Shown here in pieces: positions 8,500 to 16,742 of a stretch of 37,382 nt of DNA. This stretch comes from a virus: positions 1 to 37,382 of IMG/VR virus record IMGVR_UViG_3300032284_001177; one strand, 5' to 3'. The notes beneath the pieces are model-generated. The model worked only from the letters and a program-made list of their open reading frames with translations. It was not told the DNA's origin and made no database searches. Made by a program: the position numbers and the translations under genes. Position 1 is the stretch's first letter. Each line of letters opens with the position of its first letter.

Positions 8500-10183
8500 T
8501 GTCAATCTCGGTGACTCTGCCAGCACCCTTAATGTCAATCTCGGTGACTCTGCCAGCACCCTTTTTGCAAAACATCCGTTATCTAAGGATGCGTTCACGG
8601 CTGCTCCTAATTTTCAGGACATGAACACGACCAGCTTCGCCAAGTTGCAGAAATTGGCTGACGAGGCGACGACTTCTCAGGCCGGTCTGGCTGACGCCCA
8701 GACACAGGCGGCTGTACAGCAGAATGCGGCTCAAGGCCAGTACGCGCAGAAAGAAGCTGACTACATGCTGGCTGGCGCTCGCAAGGCTGAAGCCGCGCAA
8801 GAGCCTGTGCCGGATAAGTTCGCCCCGACGCAAGAGAACCACAGTGACATGGTGGCGCTGTTCTCCATGATCGGTGCTATTGGTGCCATGGGAGGCGGCA
8901 AGTCCTATGGCAGCGCCTTGGGGGCCATGCAGGCCATGGGCGGTATGCTACAGGGCTACACCAAGGGCAGGCAGGATCTATTCGAGCGGGAGAAGGTCGA
9001 GTTCGACAAGAACTTGCAGGCCGTGAAGGCTCATAACGACCAGATCAACGCTGCTTTTGACCGCTACATGAAGATGGCCCCAGCCAATCTGACTGCGGCC
9101 AAGAACGAATTGAACACAAAGCTGGTATCCATTGGGGCTAATTTACAGGCAAAACAAGTAGAAATGTCTGGCGCTCAACAAGCCTTTGAGAACCAGTTGA
9201 AGGTCACTCAAGAGCTTGCAAAGGTTACGACTGCTGCAAATAAATTGACGGGTACGGGCGGGTCTGGCACGGTCAATATTATAGGCCCAGATGGGAAGCC
9301 TATTGTTATAACGAAAAAGCAAGCAGTCGAAGCTGCTCAAGAAGGCAAGCCGTACACCCCTGCGAATAAATTGACCGAAGGCTCTGCCGCTATTGATGAC
9401 GCTACAGCTAAATTGTTAGCTGAACAGTTCATTTCAGGAAGAACACAGGCGCTTGCTGGCCTTGGGTCTGGGGCGTCTGGGGCGGCGAACAGATCCAAAG
9501 TATTAAATATGATTAGCCAAATTGCTCAAGAAAAAGGTTACAGCGGCGCTGATTTAGCTGCTAAGGCTCAAGAATATATGGGACTTGGGGCTGAAATGCG
9601 TGCTGCTGGCACGGCAAGCGCCAAGGTCGGCATGGCCGCTACTGAAACGAACAGGCTTTTCCAACCGGCTATCGAGACTTCCAAGAAAGTCAGTCGATTC
9701 AATTTTGTGCCTGCTAACAAGCTTCTTCAAATGGCTGAAGAAAATATTTCAGATCCAGATCTGGCAAAGTTCAAAACAGCTACGAAAGCTGTTATTAACA
9801 CTTATATCAAAGTTATGTCGCCGTTTGGCGTCCCGTCTGATTTTGTTAGAAAACATGCTTATGATTTGCTTGAAACGGCTGATAGCCAGGAGAAGTATGA
9901 AGCCGTTATTGATCAGATGAAGCTTGAAATTAATGCGGCAGTTGCCGCTCCTGAAGATTTTATAAGGAGCAGACTAAACCAATGGAAAGGTCTTAAAGAA
10001 CCGCCTGCGTCGTTCCCAAGAGGTGACGATCCGGGCGAAGCGGTTGCGCCAAAGCCTTCTGCTGCTTCTGGCGGCGGGAAACCTACGTTGCAACAATTCC
10101 TTGAAAAGGCAAAAGCGTCAAATCCAGGCTCTTCAGACCAAGAATTAACGGATTATTATAATAAGAAATACGGGAGTCAATAA
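8492..10183 (+). CDS. Putative internal virion protein, 563 aa
   Basis: Long, helical, Ala/Gln/Lys-rich protein overlapping the preceding gene by 8 bp. Residues 3-13 and 14-24 are an exact repeat encoded by a tandem 33-bp duplication. A Gly/Met-rich hydrophobic segment (ALFSMIGAIGAMGGG, about residues 126-140) precedes extended helices. The C-terminal part has an EQYYNKKYG-like ending after a Pro/Ser-rich linker. Adjacent to the 914-aa protein, it probably forms part of an ejectosome-like complex. Confident as a gene, moderate on role. Confidence 0.7.
   Translation: MPNVNLGDSASTLNVNLGDSASTLFAKHPLSKDAFTAAPNFQDMNTTSFAKLQKLADEATTSQAGLADAQTQAAVQQNAAQGQYAQKEADYMLAGARKAEAAQEPVPDKFAPTQENHSDMVALFSMIGAIGAMGGGKSYGSALGAMQAMGGMLQGYTKGRQDLFEREKVEFDKNLQAVKAHNDQINAAFDRYMKMAPANLTAAKNELNTKLVSIGANLQAKQVEMSGAQQAFENQLKVTQELAKVTTAANKLTGTGGSGTVNIIGPDGKPIVITKKQAVEAAQEGKPYTPANKLTEGSAAIDDATAKLLAEQFISGRTQALAGLGSGASGAANRSKVLNMISQIAQEKGYSGADLAAKAQEYMGLGAEMRAAGTASAKVGMAATETNRLFQPAIETSKKVSRFNFVPANKLLQMAEENISDPDLAKFKTATKAVINTYIKVMSPFGVPSDFVRKHAYDLLETADSQEKYEAVIDQMKLEINAAVAAPEDFIRSRLNQWKGLKEPPASFPRGDDPGEAVAPKPSAASGGGKPTLQQFLEKAKASNPGSSDQELTDYYNKKYGSQ
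8498..8563 (+). repeat. Perfect tandem 33-bp duplication
   Basis: Positions 8498-8530 are repeated exactly at 8531-8563, in frame, so that the N-terminus of the 563-aa protein carries the 11-residue sequence NVNLGDSASTL twice. The lack of any difference between copies points to a recent slippage event. Confidence 0.95.
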
Positions 10184-12927
10184 TGCCTATTATTGATCCG
10201 TTTGATACAAGCTCGAATGAGATTGTTGATCCATTTGATGCCCCTAAATCCGCGCCTAAAGAGGCTGAAATGGGCGGGCTTAAGCGCGTTCCTGTCCCTG
10301 AAATTACACCATCTTCCGGTTTCCGCCAGCAAGTTGCTGCGTCTATTGGACAAGGGCCGATTGAGCAAGAAGCAAAAGTCCCGCGTGATTTGGGAAGCCA
10401 ATATGGTCAACTGGCTAAAGGCATTCCAATCGGTATGGCTTCTTTCATCGGATCAGGAGCAGGCATCCCGGCTTTCGGTGAGGGTCTTGTTCGTTCTGGA
10501 TTGAGAGCGGCTGGCGCTGATGTAAGCCCTGAAACAGTTGCGCCTACTTCAGAGCGTGTCGGGACGTATTGGTTTGGCGAACCATCTAGTGAATATGAAG
10601 CCGCTGCCAGAACACTAGGGGAATATGCTGTCCCCGGAATACCTTTGGGCAAATTAAAAGCCGGGTTATCGCCTGCAACCAAAGCCATCAAGCCTGAAAC
10701 TGTCCTTAATCGCGTCTTAAAGACCGGCGAGGGCATTAGTTCTGTTGCCAGAAAGATGGCTGAAGAAAAGTATGGAGTTAACACTCAAAAGGCTAAAGAA
10801 GCCTATGAGCAAGCTATCAAGGGCGTTCAAGAGCGTATTGAAGCGGAAGGCGGCGTTTATGCACAACGTCTATCCCAAGCGGCTAAAAAGGCTCGTGAAG
10901 TTGTCGCGCCTGAAACTGTCCTTAATCGCGTCTTAAAGACCGGCGAGGATATTAGTTCTGTCGTTAGGAAGATAACTGAAGAAAAGTATGGAGTTGGCAC
11001 TCAAAAGGCTACAAAAGCCTATGAGCAGGCTATCAAGGGCGTTCAAGAGCGTACTGAGGCGGAAGGCGGCGTTTATGCACAACGTCTATCTCAAGCAGCT
11101 AAAAAGGCTCGTGAAGTTGTCGCGCCTGAAGACGAGGCTATTCGGTCAACTGCCAGAAAGGCTACGGGTCTTTCAGAGCCAATCATGATTTCTGATGAAT
11201 TAGAAACATTGGCGGCTGCAAAATACAAAGAGGCTGAAGCCAAAATCAAAAGCGGTAGTCAGGCTTATGATACGTTCGCTGATGCCGCCACGGCTCGCGA
11301 AAGCATTGTTCCGTTTGAAAACACCCCGCAAGGCCAAGCCTTGCACGCGCAACTGTCAGAAATATCTAGTGGCGGTAGCGGGGCTTTGACTGAATATACA
11401 GAACCAGAACTTAAAATAGCGACAGATATTATAAGTGAACTGTTCCCTAAGAAAGCTGCCGTGGTCACAGAGCAGCAAGTAGCTGAACTCGCTGCTAAAA
11501 ATCCTAACAAGTCCATGTCTCAGTCTGCCAAAATGTTTCAAGCCCGAAAAGAGCTTGAAGCTGCTGTTTCTGAAAAGGCTGCGGCAACAAGGCCTGTTAA
11601 CTATAGAGTTGTCAAACAGAAGGCTCAAGAGCTTCGCAATCTTCAGGAAACGCGCGGCGGTCCTGCCGGGTTTAAGCGCGAAATTGGTTCTCGTTATCAG
11701 GAACCGGCAAAAATGGTAGAAAACGCTTTGAAAGAATGGGTTGGCGAAGAAAACTGGCCGCATTCGATCTATCGTGAAAGCGCAAAGGAAAAGAACAGCT
11801 TTGAAGTTTCTCTCGGGAAGATCCTGAAAGAGAGGGAAGAAATCCCCTATAGCGACAAACCGGGTCCGTATAAAACGCCTAGAAAAGACGTTGAAAACGC
11901 TGTTTTTCGCAGCAAGGACGATACTCGTTACGCCAAGGAATTGCTTGGTGATGACGAGGTAAATCGTCTTGGCGCGGCTTACGCGGCGAACGAAACAAAG
12001 GGGTTTGATGCCAAGAACTTCCGCGCCTGGATGGAAATGAATGATTTTTACAAAGAGATCCCCGGCCTTGAGGATAAGTTGAAAGCTTACGGCCAAGCCC
12101 TTTCTAAGGGCGAGAAAGAAGCCAATGTGATGAAGACGCTGCGCTCCCAAAAAGAAAAGGAAGCCGAGGCGATTGCGGAAGAATTTAAGACCGTCAAACA
12201 GGACATCGCATCTCAGATTGAAACTGAAAAGAAATCTTTTGACAAAAAGATAAAAGAATTTGCCGACCAAAAAGACACGGCTTTCAAGACAATTGAGGAA
12301 TTTGAAAAAACATTCTCTTTTGACCCTCAAGTCGCTTTTAATAAAAAGGGGTTTGATGCCAAGAAATTCCGCGCTTGGATGGAACGGAATGATTTTTACA
12401 AAGAGATTCCCGGTCTTGAGGATAAGCTAAAAGCCTACGGCCAGGCGCTTTCCAAGGGCGAGCAAGAAGCCAATGTGATGAAGACGCTGCGTTCCCAGAA
12501 AGAAAAAGAAGCTGGCGCGATTGTGGAAGAATTTAAGAAAGTTAAGAAGGACATCGCATCTCAGATTGAAACTGAGAAAAAGTCTTTTGACAAAAAGATA
12601 AAAGAATTTGCCAACCAAAAAGACGCGGCTTTTAAAACAATCGAGAAGTTTGAAAAAACATTCTCTTTTGACCCTCAAGCCGCTGTTAATAATTGGGTTG
12701 AGTTAAGAAGCGAACTGGAAAAAACAGGGGTGTTCGATTCGGCTGCTCTTAATGAGTTTGAATCTGTGTTGAATAAGGCGGCAAAAGAACAAAAGTCCAA
12801 GGAATTTACGGATGAGGTTAAAAAATTGCTTACAGATGGGGTTAAAAAATTGCTTGGTAAGTTACTGAGCAAGAAGGGTTTAGGGGTTGTTGGCGCTGGG
12901 GCCGCGTATGAGCTTTTCAAGAAGTGA
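10183..12927 (+). CDS. Large putative internal virion (ejection) protein with two internal duplications, 914 aa
   Basis: The largest protein encoded. The N-terminus (IDPFDTSSNEIVDPFDAP) carries a short repeated DPFD motif, followed by a Gly/Ala-rich hydrophobic stretch at about residues 75-110. Two 72-residue units (about 171-314) and two 116-residue units (about 606-837) follow, both highly charged and coiled-coil-like. The C-terminal 40 residues are Lys/Leu/Gly-rich, with a possible amphipathic membrane segment (LLGKLLSKKGLGVVGAGAA). Length, helicity and position match the biggest inner-core proteins of podoviruses. No lysozyme or protease motif is visible. Confidence 0.7.
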   Translation: MPIIDPFDTSSNEIVDPFDAPKSAPKEAEMGGLKRVPVPEITPSSGFRQQVAASIGQGPIEQEAKVPRDLGSQYGQLAKGIPIGMASFIGSGAGIPAFGEGLVRSGLRAAGADVSPETVAPTSERVGTYWFGEPSSEYEAAARTLGEYAVPGIPLGKLKAGLSPATKAIKPETVLNRVLKTGEGISSVARKMAEEKYGVNTQKAKEAYEQAIKGVQERIEAEGGVYAQRLSQAAKKAREVVAPETVLNRVLKTGEDISSVVRKITEEKYGVGTQKATKAYEQAIKGVQERTEAEGGVYAQRLSQAAKKAREVVAPEDEAIRSTARKATGLSEPIMISDELETLAAAKYKEAEAKIKSGSQAYDTFADAATARESIVPFENTPQGQALHAQLSEISSGGSGALTEYTEPELKIATDIISELFPKKAAVVTEQQVAELAAKNPNKSMSQSAKMFQARKELEAAVSEKAAATRPVNYRVVKQKAQELRNLQETRGGPAGFKREIGSRYQEPAKMVENALKEWVGEENWPHSIYRESAKEKNSFEVSLGKILKEREEIPYSDKPGPYKTPRKDVENAVFRSKDDTRYAKELLGDDEVNRLGAAYAANETKGFDAKNFRAWMEMNDFYKEIPGLEDKLKAYGQALSKGEKEANVMKTLRSQKEKEAEAIAEEFKTVKQDIASQIETEKKSFDKKIKEFADQKDTAFKTIEEFEKTFSFDPQVAFNKKGFDAKKFRAWMERNDFYKEIPGLEDKLKAYGQALSKGEQEANVMKTLRSQKEKEAGAIVEEFKKVKKDIASQIETEKKSFDKKIKEFANQKDAAFKTIEKFEKTFSFDPQAAVNNWVELRSELEKTGVFDSAALNEFESVLNKAAKEQKSKEFTDEVKKLLTDGVKKLLGKLLSKKGLGVVGAGAAYELFKK
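10693..11124 (+). repeat. Two tandem 216-bp units
   Basis: 10693-10908 and 10909-11124 are highly similar in-frame copies encoding 72 residues each, beginning with PETVLNRVLKTGE and ending with KKAREVVA. The start of a third unit at 11125 diverges at once. The many silent and a few replacement differences between the copies suggest an older event than the 33-bp duplication. Confidence 0.9.
11998..12693 (+). repeat. Two tandem 348-bp units
   Basis: 11998-12345 and 12346-12693 encode two copies of a 116-residue charged helical unit starting KGFDAKNFRAWME or KGFDAKKFRAWME and ending with FSFDPQ. Differences are scattered third-position changes with few replacements, consistent with purifying selection on both copies. 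Confidence 0.9.
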
Positions 12928-12977
12928 ACCCGCCCCAAAAAAAATCTGAATGGTTAAGCTAAAGCTAGGGGACGAAA

Positions 12978-13178
12978 ATGAGCAAGAAAGCACCCGGTTT
13001 GAACCCGGATCTGGAGAAGGCCATCAGCGAAATGCTGAAACGGGCCATGTCTGACGCGGGAATGGAGCCTGATCTGAAGCTAAAGATCATTGACAGGGCG
13101 ATCAACCTTGAAAAGATCAAGCAAAAGATACAGGATGATTCCTACGGAACAGGTTTTTTCGGTGGCGAAGATGCCTAG
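12978..13178 (+). CDS. Small helical protein, 66 aa
   Basis: Unrecognised. It is a single charged helical protein (LNPDLEKAISEMLKRAMSDAG, then KLKIIDRAINLEKIKQKIQ) with a Gly/Asp-rich tail. The start is fixed by AGGGGA 6 nt upstream. It lies between the internal virion and lysis genes; a similar helical small protein often precedes lysis genes in phages, but no specific function can be assigned. Confidence 0.75.
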   Translation: MSKKAPGLNPDLEKAISEMLKRAMSDAGMEPDLKLKIIDRAINLEKIKQKIQDDSYGTGFFGGEDA

Positions 13179-13201
13179 ATCCGTATCCAAGGGGACGAAC
13201 T

Positions 13202-13441
13202 ATGGATGCGACTGTCATAGCGATTGTGCGTATAGGCTTGGCCACGCTGGCCGACCGGGTGTTGACCATTTCGACGTTATGGATGACATTCGGACTAGTG
13301 TGTTGGGCCATGTACATGCCCAGCATCGAAAGACTTCAACTCGCCGGGGGTTTTGCCGTCTTGGTCTACATCCCGGCTTTAATCAAGGAAAGGCCGCGTC
13401 GTGACAAAAGCCATCAAGCCGCCCCCGCCGACCGTGACTAA
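13202..13441 (+). CDS. Small membrane protein with two predicted TM segments, 79 aa
   Basis: Hydrophobic stretches at about residues 3-33 and 39-61 are separated by a short linker and followed by a basic, hydrophilic C-terminus (KERPRRDKSHQ). This topology and the position upstream of the endolysin allow a holin or antiholin role. It has AGGGGAC 5-6 nt before the ATG. The end overlaps the next small gene by 41 bp in another frame. The 55-aa protein at 14376-14543 is the competing holin candidate. Confidence 0.7.
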   Translation: MDATVIAIVRIGLATLADRVLTISTLWMTFGLVCWAMYMPSIERLQLAGGFAVLVYIPALIKERPRRDKSHQAAPADRD

Positions 13442-13538
13442 CCCGAAGCCTGTGACGCCTGCTCACGGCGGTTGCAAGGTTATCATTGGCGACAAGTCCG
13501 CCAAAGGCACTGGAAAGCCGGAAAAAGGTAAGGTCTGA
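13401..13538 (+). CDS. Short Pro/Lys/Gly-rich protein, 45 aa
   Basis: Begins with GTG, with AAGGAAAGG about 8 nt upstream, and ends with a stop overlapping the next ATG (TGATG). It starts inside the preceding membrane-protein gene. The N-terminal half is Pro/Thr-rich (KPPPPTVTNPKPVTPA) and the rest is Gly/Lys-rich; it is probably disordered. Tight packing on both sides supports translation. Confidence 0.6.
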   Translation: MTKAIKPPPPTVTNPKPVTPAHGGCKVIIGDKSAKGTGKPEKGKV

Positions 13539-13885
13539 TGGCTAATAATATAGCCTTTCAGGCCATGGGGAAGACCTACAAGGCCAACGCAACTACGTCT
13601 ACCCAGACTATCACGCTGAATGCTGATAGCCCGGCGAACCAGATTTGCGTTGCCAACCACCAGAATCCCCAAAATGGACAGCCGGTCTATTTTCAGGTCA
13701 GCACGTTGTCAAATGTGACTGTCACCGTGCCTGTAGCTGGCACCCCGTCTTATTGCATTGTGTCGGTGCCGGGGACAATCAAAACCTATTCTGTCCCGCA
13801 ATGCAGCCCCACACAACCGCTTTATGTGGCTTTCATTGGTGAAGGCTCATCCGAGTGTTATTTCACGCTTGGCGAGGGTTTCTGA
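13538..13885 (+). CDS. Small beta-rich structural protein, 115 aa (paralogue of 3270-3605)
   Basis: Unrecognised. Thr/Val/Pro-rich and predicted to be beta, it ends VPGTIKTYSVP... LGEGF, matching the end of the 111-aa protein beside the nozzle gene. It probably decorates the virion or modifies a fibre. Its placement just before the endolysin and two genes ahead of the tailspike suggests an accessory of the host-interaction proteins. It is coupled on both sides by overlapping stop and start codons. Confidence 0.75.
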   Translation: MANNIAFQAMGKTYKANATTSTQTITLNADSPANQICVANHQNPQNGQPVYFQVSTLSNVTVTVPVAGTPSYCIVSVPGTIKTYSVPQCSPTQPLYVAFIGEGSSECYFTLGEGF

Positions 13886-14376
13886 TGTGGCCGCATGAAG
13901 ACGTTGACTCACTGAACGCTTTTTACGGGAATCCCAGAGGCGGCGAAACGGCCAACCCAAGATGGGAAGCGGCCAATATCGTTCTTTGGGAGCCCCCCTA
14001 TCCCATGTTCTACAGCGACGGACATCGGACGCCTTTGCCCCATATCCGGGTGCATACGAAGGTTCTCAAGACCTTTAATGAAGCGTTCTCTGATGTGCTT
14101 CAGACCATGGGGCATGACAAGATCAAGGCTTTGCGTCTGGACGTTACGGGCGGCGCTTTCTGCTATCGCGTAGAGCGTGGCGGATCTCGATTGTCTGTCC
14201 ATTCATGGGCTTGCGCCATTGATATGGACCCTGGCCATAACCCGTTCCCGGCGCATTGGAAGCCGGGGATGATTGACCAGACCTTTGCAAGCATCCTTCA
14301 AAAGCATGGCTTCACATGGCGTGGGGTTGAAGGGGACATCGATCCCATGCACTTCCAACTTGCTAGGAGATCATAA
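13885..14376 (+). CDS. M15-type L,D/D-Ala-D-Ala peptidase endolysin, 163 aa
   Basis: Zinc peptidase expected to cut peptide cross-links of peptidoglycan at lysis. The M15 motifs are visible: SVHSWACAIDMD with H106 and D113 as metal ligands, and MHF with H156 as the third ligand. Length is typical of single-domain phage M15 endolysins. No signal peptide is present, so release would need a holin, and a candidate follows immediately (TAATG overlap). The start is the ATG at 13885, which overlaps the preceding stop. Confidence 0.9.
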   Translation: MWPHEDVDSLNAFYGNPRGGETANPRWEAANIVLWEPPYPMFYSDGHRTPLPHIRVHTKVLKTFNEAFSDVLQTMGHDKIKALRLDVTGGAFCYRVERGGSRLSVHSWACAIDMDPGHNPFPAHWKPGMIDQTFASILQKHGFTWRGVEGDIDPMHFQLARRS

Positions 14377-14543
14377 TGAAGGGCTATCGTACCTATATCG
14401 CATCTGCGATTACAGCCGCTGCTGGCGTTCTGGCAGTTGCTACCATGCCTGATACAAAGGCGGGTTGGACGGCTCTTGGGATATCAATCCTTATGGCCAT
14501 TTTGCGTTCAATTACTAATACCCCCCCGACTCAGGGAGCCTAA
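14376..14543 (+). CDS. Putative holin, 55 aa
   Basis: Very small protein with two hydrophobic segments (about residues 6-24 and 31-48) separated by a short polar turn with D and K, a short charged N-terminus and a Pro/Thr-rich C-tail. The start codon overlaps the endolysin stop, giving the classic endolysin-holin pairing. The assignment rests on size, topology and position; no holin family signature is recognised. Confidence 0.7.
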   Translation: MKGYRTYIASAITAAAGVLAVATMPDTKAGWTALGISILMAILRSITNTPPTQGA

Positions 14544-14545
14544 CA

Positions 14546-16105
14546 GTGTCTTTGCCTGTCACAGTCCCGTACACGTTTGGAACTCAAACCACTTCTATCC
14601 CACTGGCGGAACTGGATAGCAATTTCACGACTGTTACATCTGCAATTAACGGCATCGGCAACGGCAGCAATCCTTTGTCTAACGCTACCGTTACGTCTAC
14701 GGGCAGCACAACGGCAAGGTCTTTGGCTACCAGATTTGCTGATGTTGTAAATGTTCTTGATTGGGGTGCAAGCCCATCTGCTGGGGCAGCGACAAACACA
14801 ACTGCTATTACCAATGCAATCAATTCGGTTGCATCTACAGGCGGGTGTGTGTTTTTCCCAGCGGGTTCTTATAATTGCAATCCTATTGCGATTAATAATG
14901 CGTCCAATGTCACCCTTATGGGTTCGGATCGGCAGGCCAGCACTTTGCTGTTGACGGTTACAGGCGTTCTGATGACGTTTGTAAATGCTCAAAATTGTCT
15001 TTTGTCTCAAATGACATTCCAGATTGCCGGGGCTGCTCAAAGCATCGCTACTTCTTATGGCGTCACGTTCAATACGGGGTCGAGCAATAATGAGGTAAAT
15101 TCGTGCTGGTTTGTTGGATTTGGTTTGGATGCTCTTGATTTTACAGGAACGGCTCTAAATCCTCTTACGGGCAATCAGGTCATTAATTGTATTTTTGTTG
15201 GAAATGGCGGAAACCAACTTAATTATCTTTACAGCAATGATTTTCATATTCTTAATAATCAATTTGGATCTTTGGTTGGCGTCACTGCGGCTGGGATTGG
15301 ATGCTGTTTAACTAATTCAAACGCCGGTTTGTATCAAGGTAATTACCATTGGTCTAATACAACTGGTTTTGCCGCTGTTTCGTGCAGCTACAACACATAT
15401 TCCGTAAACAGGTTTGAAATTAACCTTAATCAAGGGGCTTATTTCAACGGCGGTCTTCAAAACCAGTTTATTAACAATAAATTGTACAGCAATTCTCAGT
15501 CTGGGAATGGCTCTTATGACAATGCTTATTTTATAAATTGGGGGCAAGGAATTGTTAACGCAAATCATGTTTTCACTTGGGATTCTACAAATTCAAAATG
15601 GGGAATATATTTTGACTCTGGCTGTACCGACGTACAGCTAAAGAACAATAAGGTTGAGCCAGGTTCTTTCGATTCTGGACATGGACCGTATTGTGTCGTT
15701 TCTGCAAACGGCAGCAATGTTTATGGTGATTTTGAAACCGCTGCTTGTACAACATCGACAATTGCAGCGGGCGTCAGCACATATCTTGGGCCGGTTGGCC
15801 AGAACTTCAATCAGGGTGGCGCGTCTTTCCAAATTGGGAAAAGATGCGAGATCTTACGTTTGTGTATTGCGGTTGATACTGCGCCTGGCGCGGGGCAAAC
15901 TTTTACTTACACGGTTTATGTAAATGGCAGCCCAACCGCCATGACAGGCTCGATATCGGGCGCAGGATCGTTTGGAACGACGATTTACAATACTACGCCT
16001 GCTATTTTGGTGCCTCTCAATTCTAATATCTCTGTTTTGCTGGTCAATAGCGCGGGTGGGGCTGCTGCTTACCATCGGTACTATCTGGAATATCTGGAAT
16101 ATTAA
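14546..16105 (+). CDS. Tailspike with pectate-lyase-like beta-helix, 519 aa
   Basis: Starts at GTG with AGGGAGCC upstream. The N-terminal 60 residues resemble a short virion-attachment region. Residues of about 65-100 read DVVNVLDWGASPSAGAATNTTAITNAINSV, the signature that opens the pectate lyase 3 beta-helix fold in phage depolymerases. Residues 110-390 have beta-helix spacing rich in N-x-x-I/V and G-N. The C-terminal 110 residues form a separate beta domain. Likely binds or cuts a surface polysaccharide; catalytic residues cannot be placed by eye. Confidence 0.85.
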   Translation: MSLPVTVPYTFGTQTTSIPLAELDSNFTTVTSAINGIGNGSNPLSNATVTSTGSTTARSLATRFADVVNVLDWGASPSAGAATNTTAITNAINSVASTGGCVFFPAGSYNCNPIAINNASNVTLMGSDRQASTLLLTVTGVLMTFVNAQNCLLSQMTFQIAGAAQSIATSYGVTFNTGSSNNEVNSCWFVGFGLDALDFTGTALNPLTGNQVINCIFVGNGGNQLNYLYSNDFHILNNQFGSLVGVTAAGIGCCLTNSNAGLYQGNYHWSNTTGFAAVSCSYNTYSVNRFEINLNQGAYFNGGLQNQFINNKLYSNSQSGNGSYDNAYFINWGQGIVNANHVFTWDSTNSKWGIYFDSGCTDVQLKNNKVEPGSFDSGHGPYCVVSANGSNVYGDFETAACTTSTIAAGVSTYLGPVGQNFNQGGASFQIGKRCEILRLCIAVDTAPGAGQTFTYTVYVNGSPTAMTGSISGAGSFGTTIYNTTPAILVPLNSNISVLLVNSAGGAAAYHRYYLEYLEY

Positions 16106-16126
16106 CCCTCAAAACGGGAGACAAAA

Positions 16127-16375
16127 ATGCACATTAGAGTGTTCTTGATAGTAGGCTTTGTGCTTTCTCTTGCTGGATGCACTCAGACACAAATTGACAT
16201 GGCTGCAAATAGCGCGTGCGCCATTGCCAGTATGGAGGCTAATCAATATGCCGGATCAGACAACCCAAAAATCCATGTCGCAGTTGTGGCGACAAATGCA
16301 GTTTGTGCTGACCCTACTGCTACAGTGGCTCAGGTTAACGCGGCTCGCGTCGCGCTTAAAAACGCCATTAAGTAA
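16127..16375 (+). CDS. Small lipoprotein, 82 aa
   Basis: A signal peptide with lipobox LSLAGC (cleavage before Cys18) is followed by a Thr/Gln/Ala-rich mature chain of about 65 residues with two further cysteines. It could be an outer-membrane spanin subunit or a superinfection-exclusion lipoprotein; no partner inner-membrane spanin with an N-terminal anchor is obvious nearby. It has GGGAGA before the ATG. Confidence 0.75.
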   Translation: MHIRVFLIVGFVLSLAGCTQTQIDMAANSACAIASMEANQYAGSDNPKIHVAVVATNAVCADPTATVAQVNAARVALKNAIK

Positions 16376-16389
16376 CGTAAAGCCCATAG

Positions 16390-16415
16390 ATCAGGCCGGT
16401 TTCGACCGGCTTGAT
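16390..16415 (+). terminator. Stable UUCG hairpin between genes
   Basis: An 11-bp stem (ATCAGGCCGGT against ACCGGCTTGAT, one G-T pair) is closed by a TTCG tetraloop. There is no T tract after it, so it is more likely a 3'-end stabiliser or weak terminator for the operon than an intrinsic terminator. It lies between the lipoprotein and the XhlA-like gene. Confidence 0.6.
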
Positions 16416-16454
16416 GCTGAACGCGGTTCACAAGAATAAGGGTATTGATTTCCT

Positions 16455-16742
16455 ATGAATGACGAAGCTATTGCAGGCGAACATCGCCGCAGGATTAACG
16501 AAACTTTAGACAAGCACAGCGACGTTCTGGCGCGTCTTGACACCAATTTGACAAATCTTGTCAGTCGGCAAGAGGAATATAATTATTTGCGGCAATTAGA
16601 CAGCATAAGAATTGATAACCTTGATAAGTTCAAGACTCGGATAGAAACCCAAGTCAATACATTGCAATGGGTTGGCGGCATGTTGGCGGCTGGGTTCGCC
16701 ATTCTTGGCGCTAATATTTCAGGTTTGATTGGAAAGCACTAA
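16455..16742 (+). CDS. XhlA-like coiled-coil membrane protein, 95 aa
   Basis: Residues 1-70 are a charged coiled coil (HRRRINETLDKHSDVLARLDTNL) and residues 73-92 are a single hydrophobic segment (VGGMLAAGFAILGANISGLI). That arrangement is typical of haemolysin XhlA-type proteins in phage lysis cassettes, and also of some spanin-like proteins. It is the last gene of the long + operon. Its stop overlaps the convergent glycosyltransferase gene by 4 bp, and no intrinsic terminator separates them. Confidence 0.75.
   Translation: MNDEAIAGEHRRRINETLDKHSDVLARLDTNLTNLVSRQEEYNYLRQLDSIRIDNLDKFKTRIETQVNTLQWVGGMLAAGFAILGANISGLIGKH

Noticed and set aside
11356-12330. Minus-strand 324-aa ORF opposite the 914-aa protein gene
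   Set aside because: Phe/Leu-rich antisense shadow of a Lys/Glu-rich gene, no ribosome-binding site, and its repeats only mirror the sense repeats.
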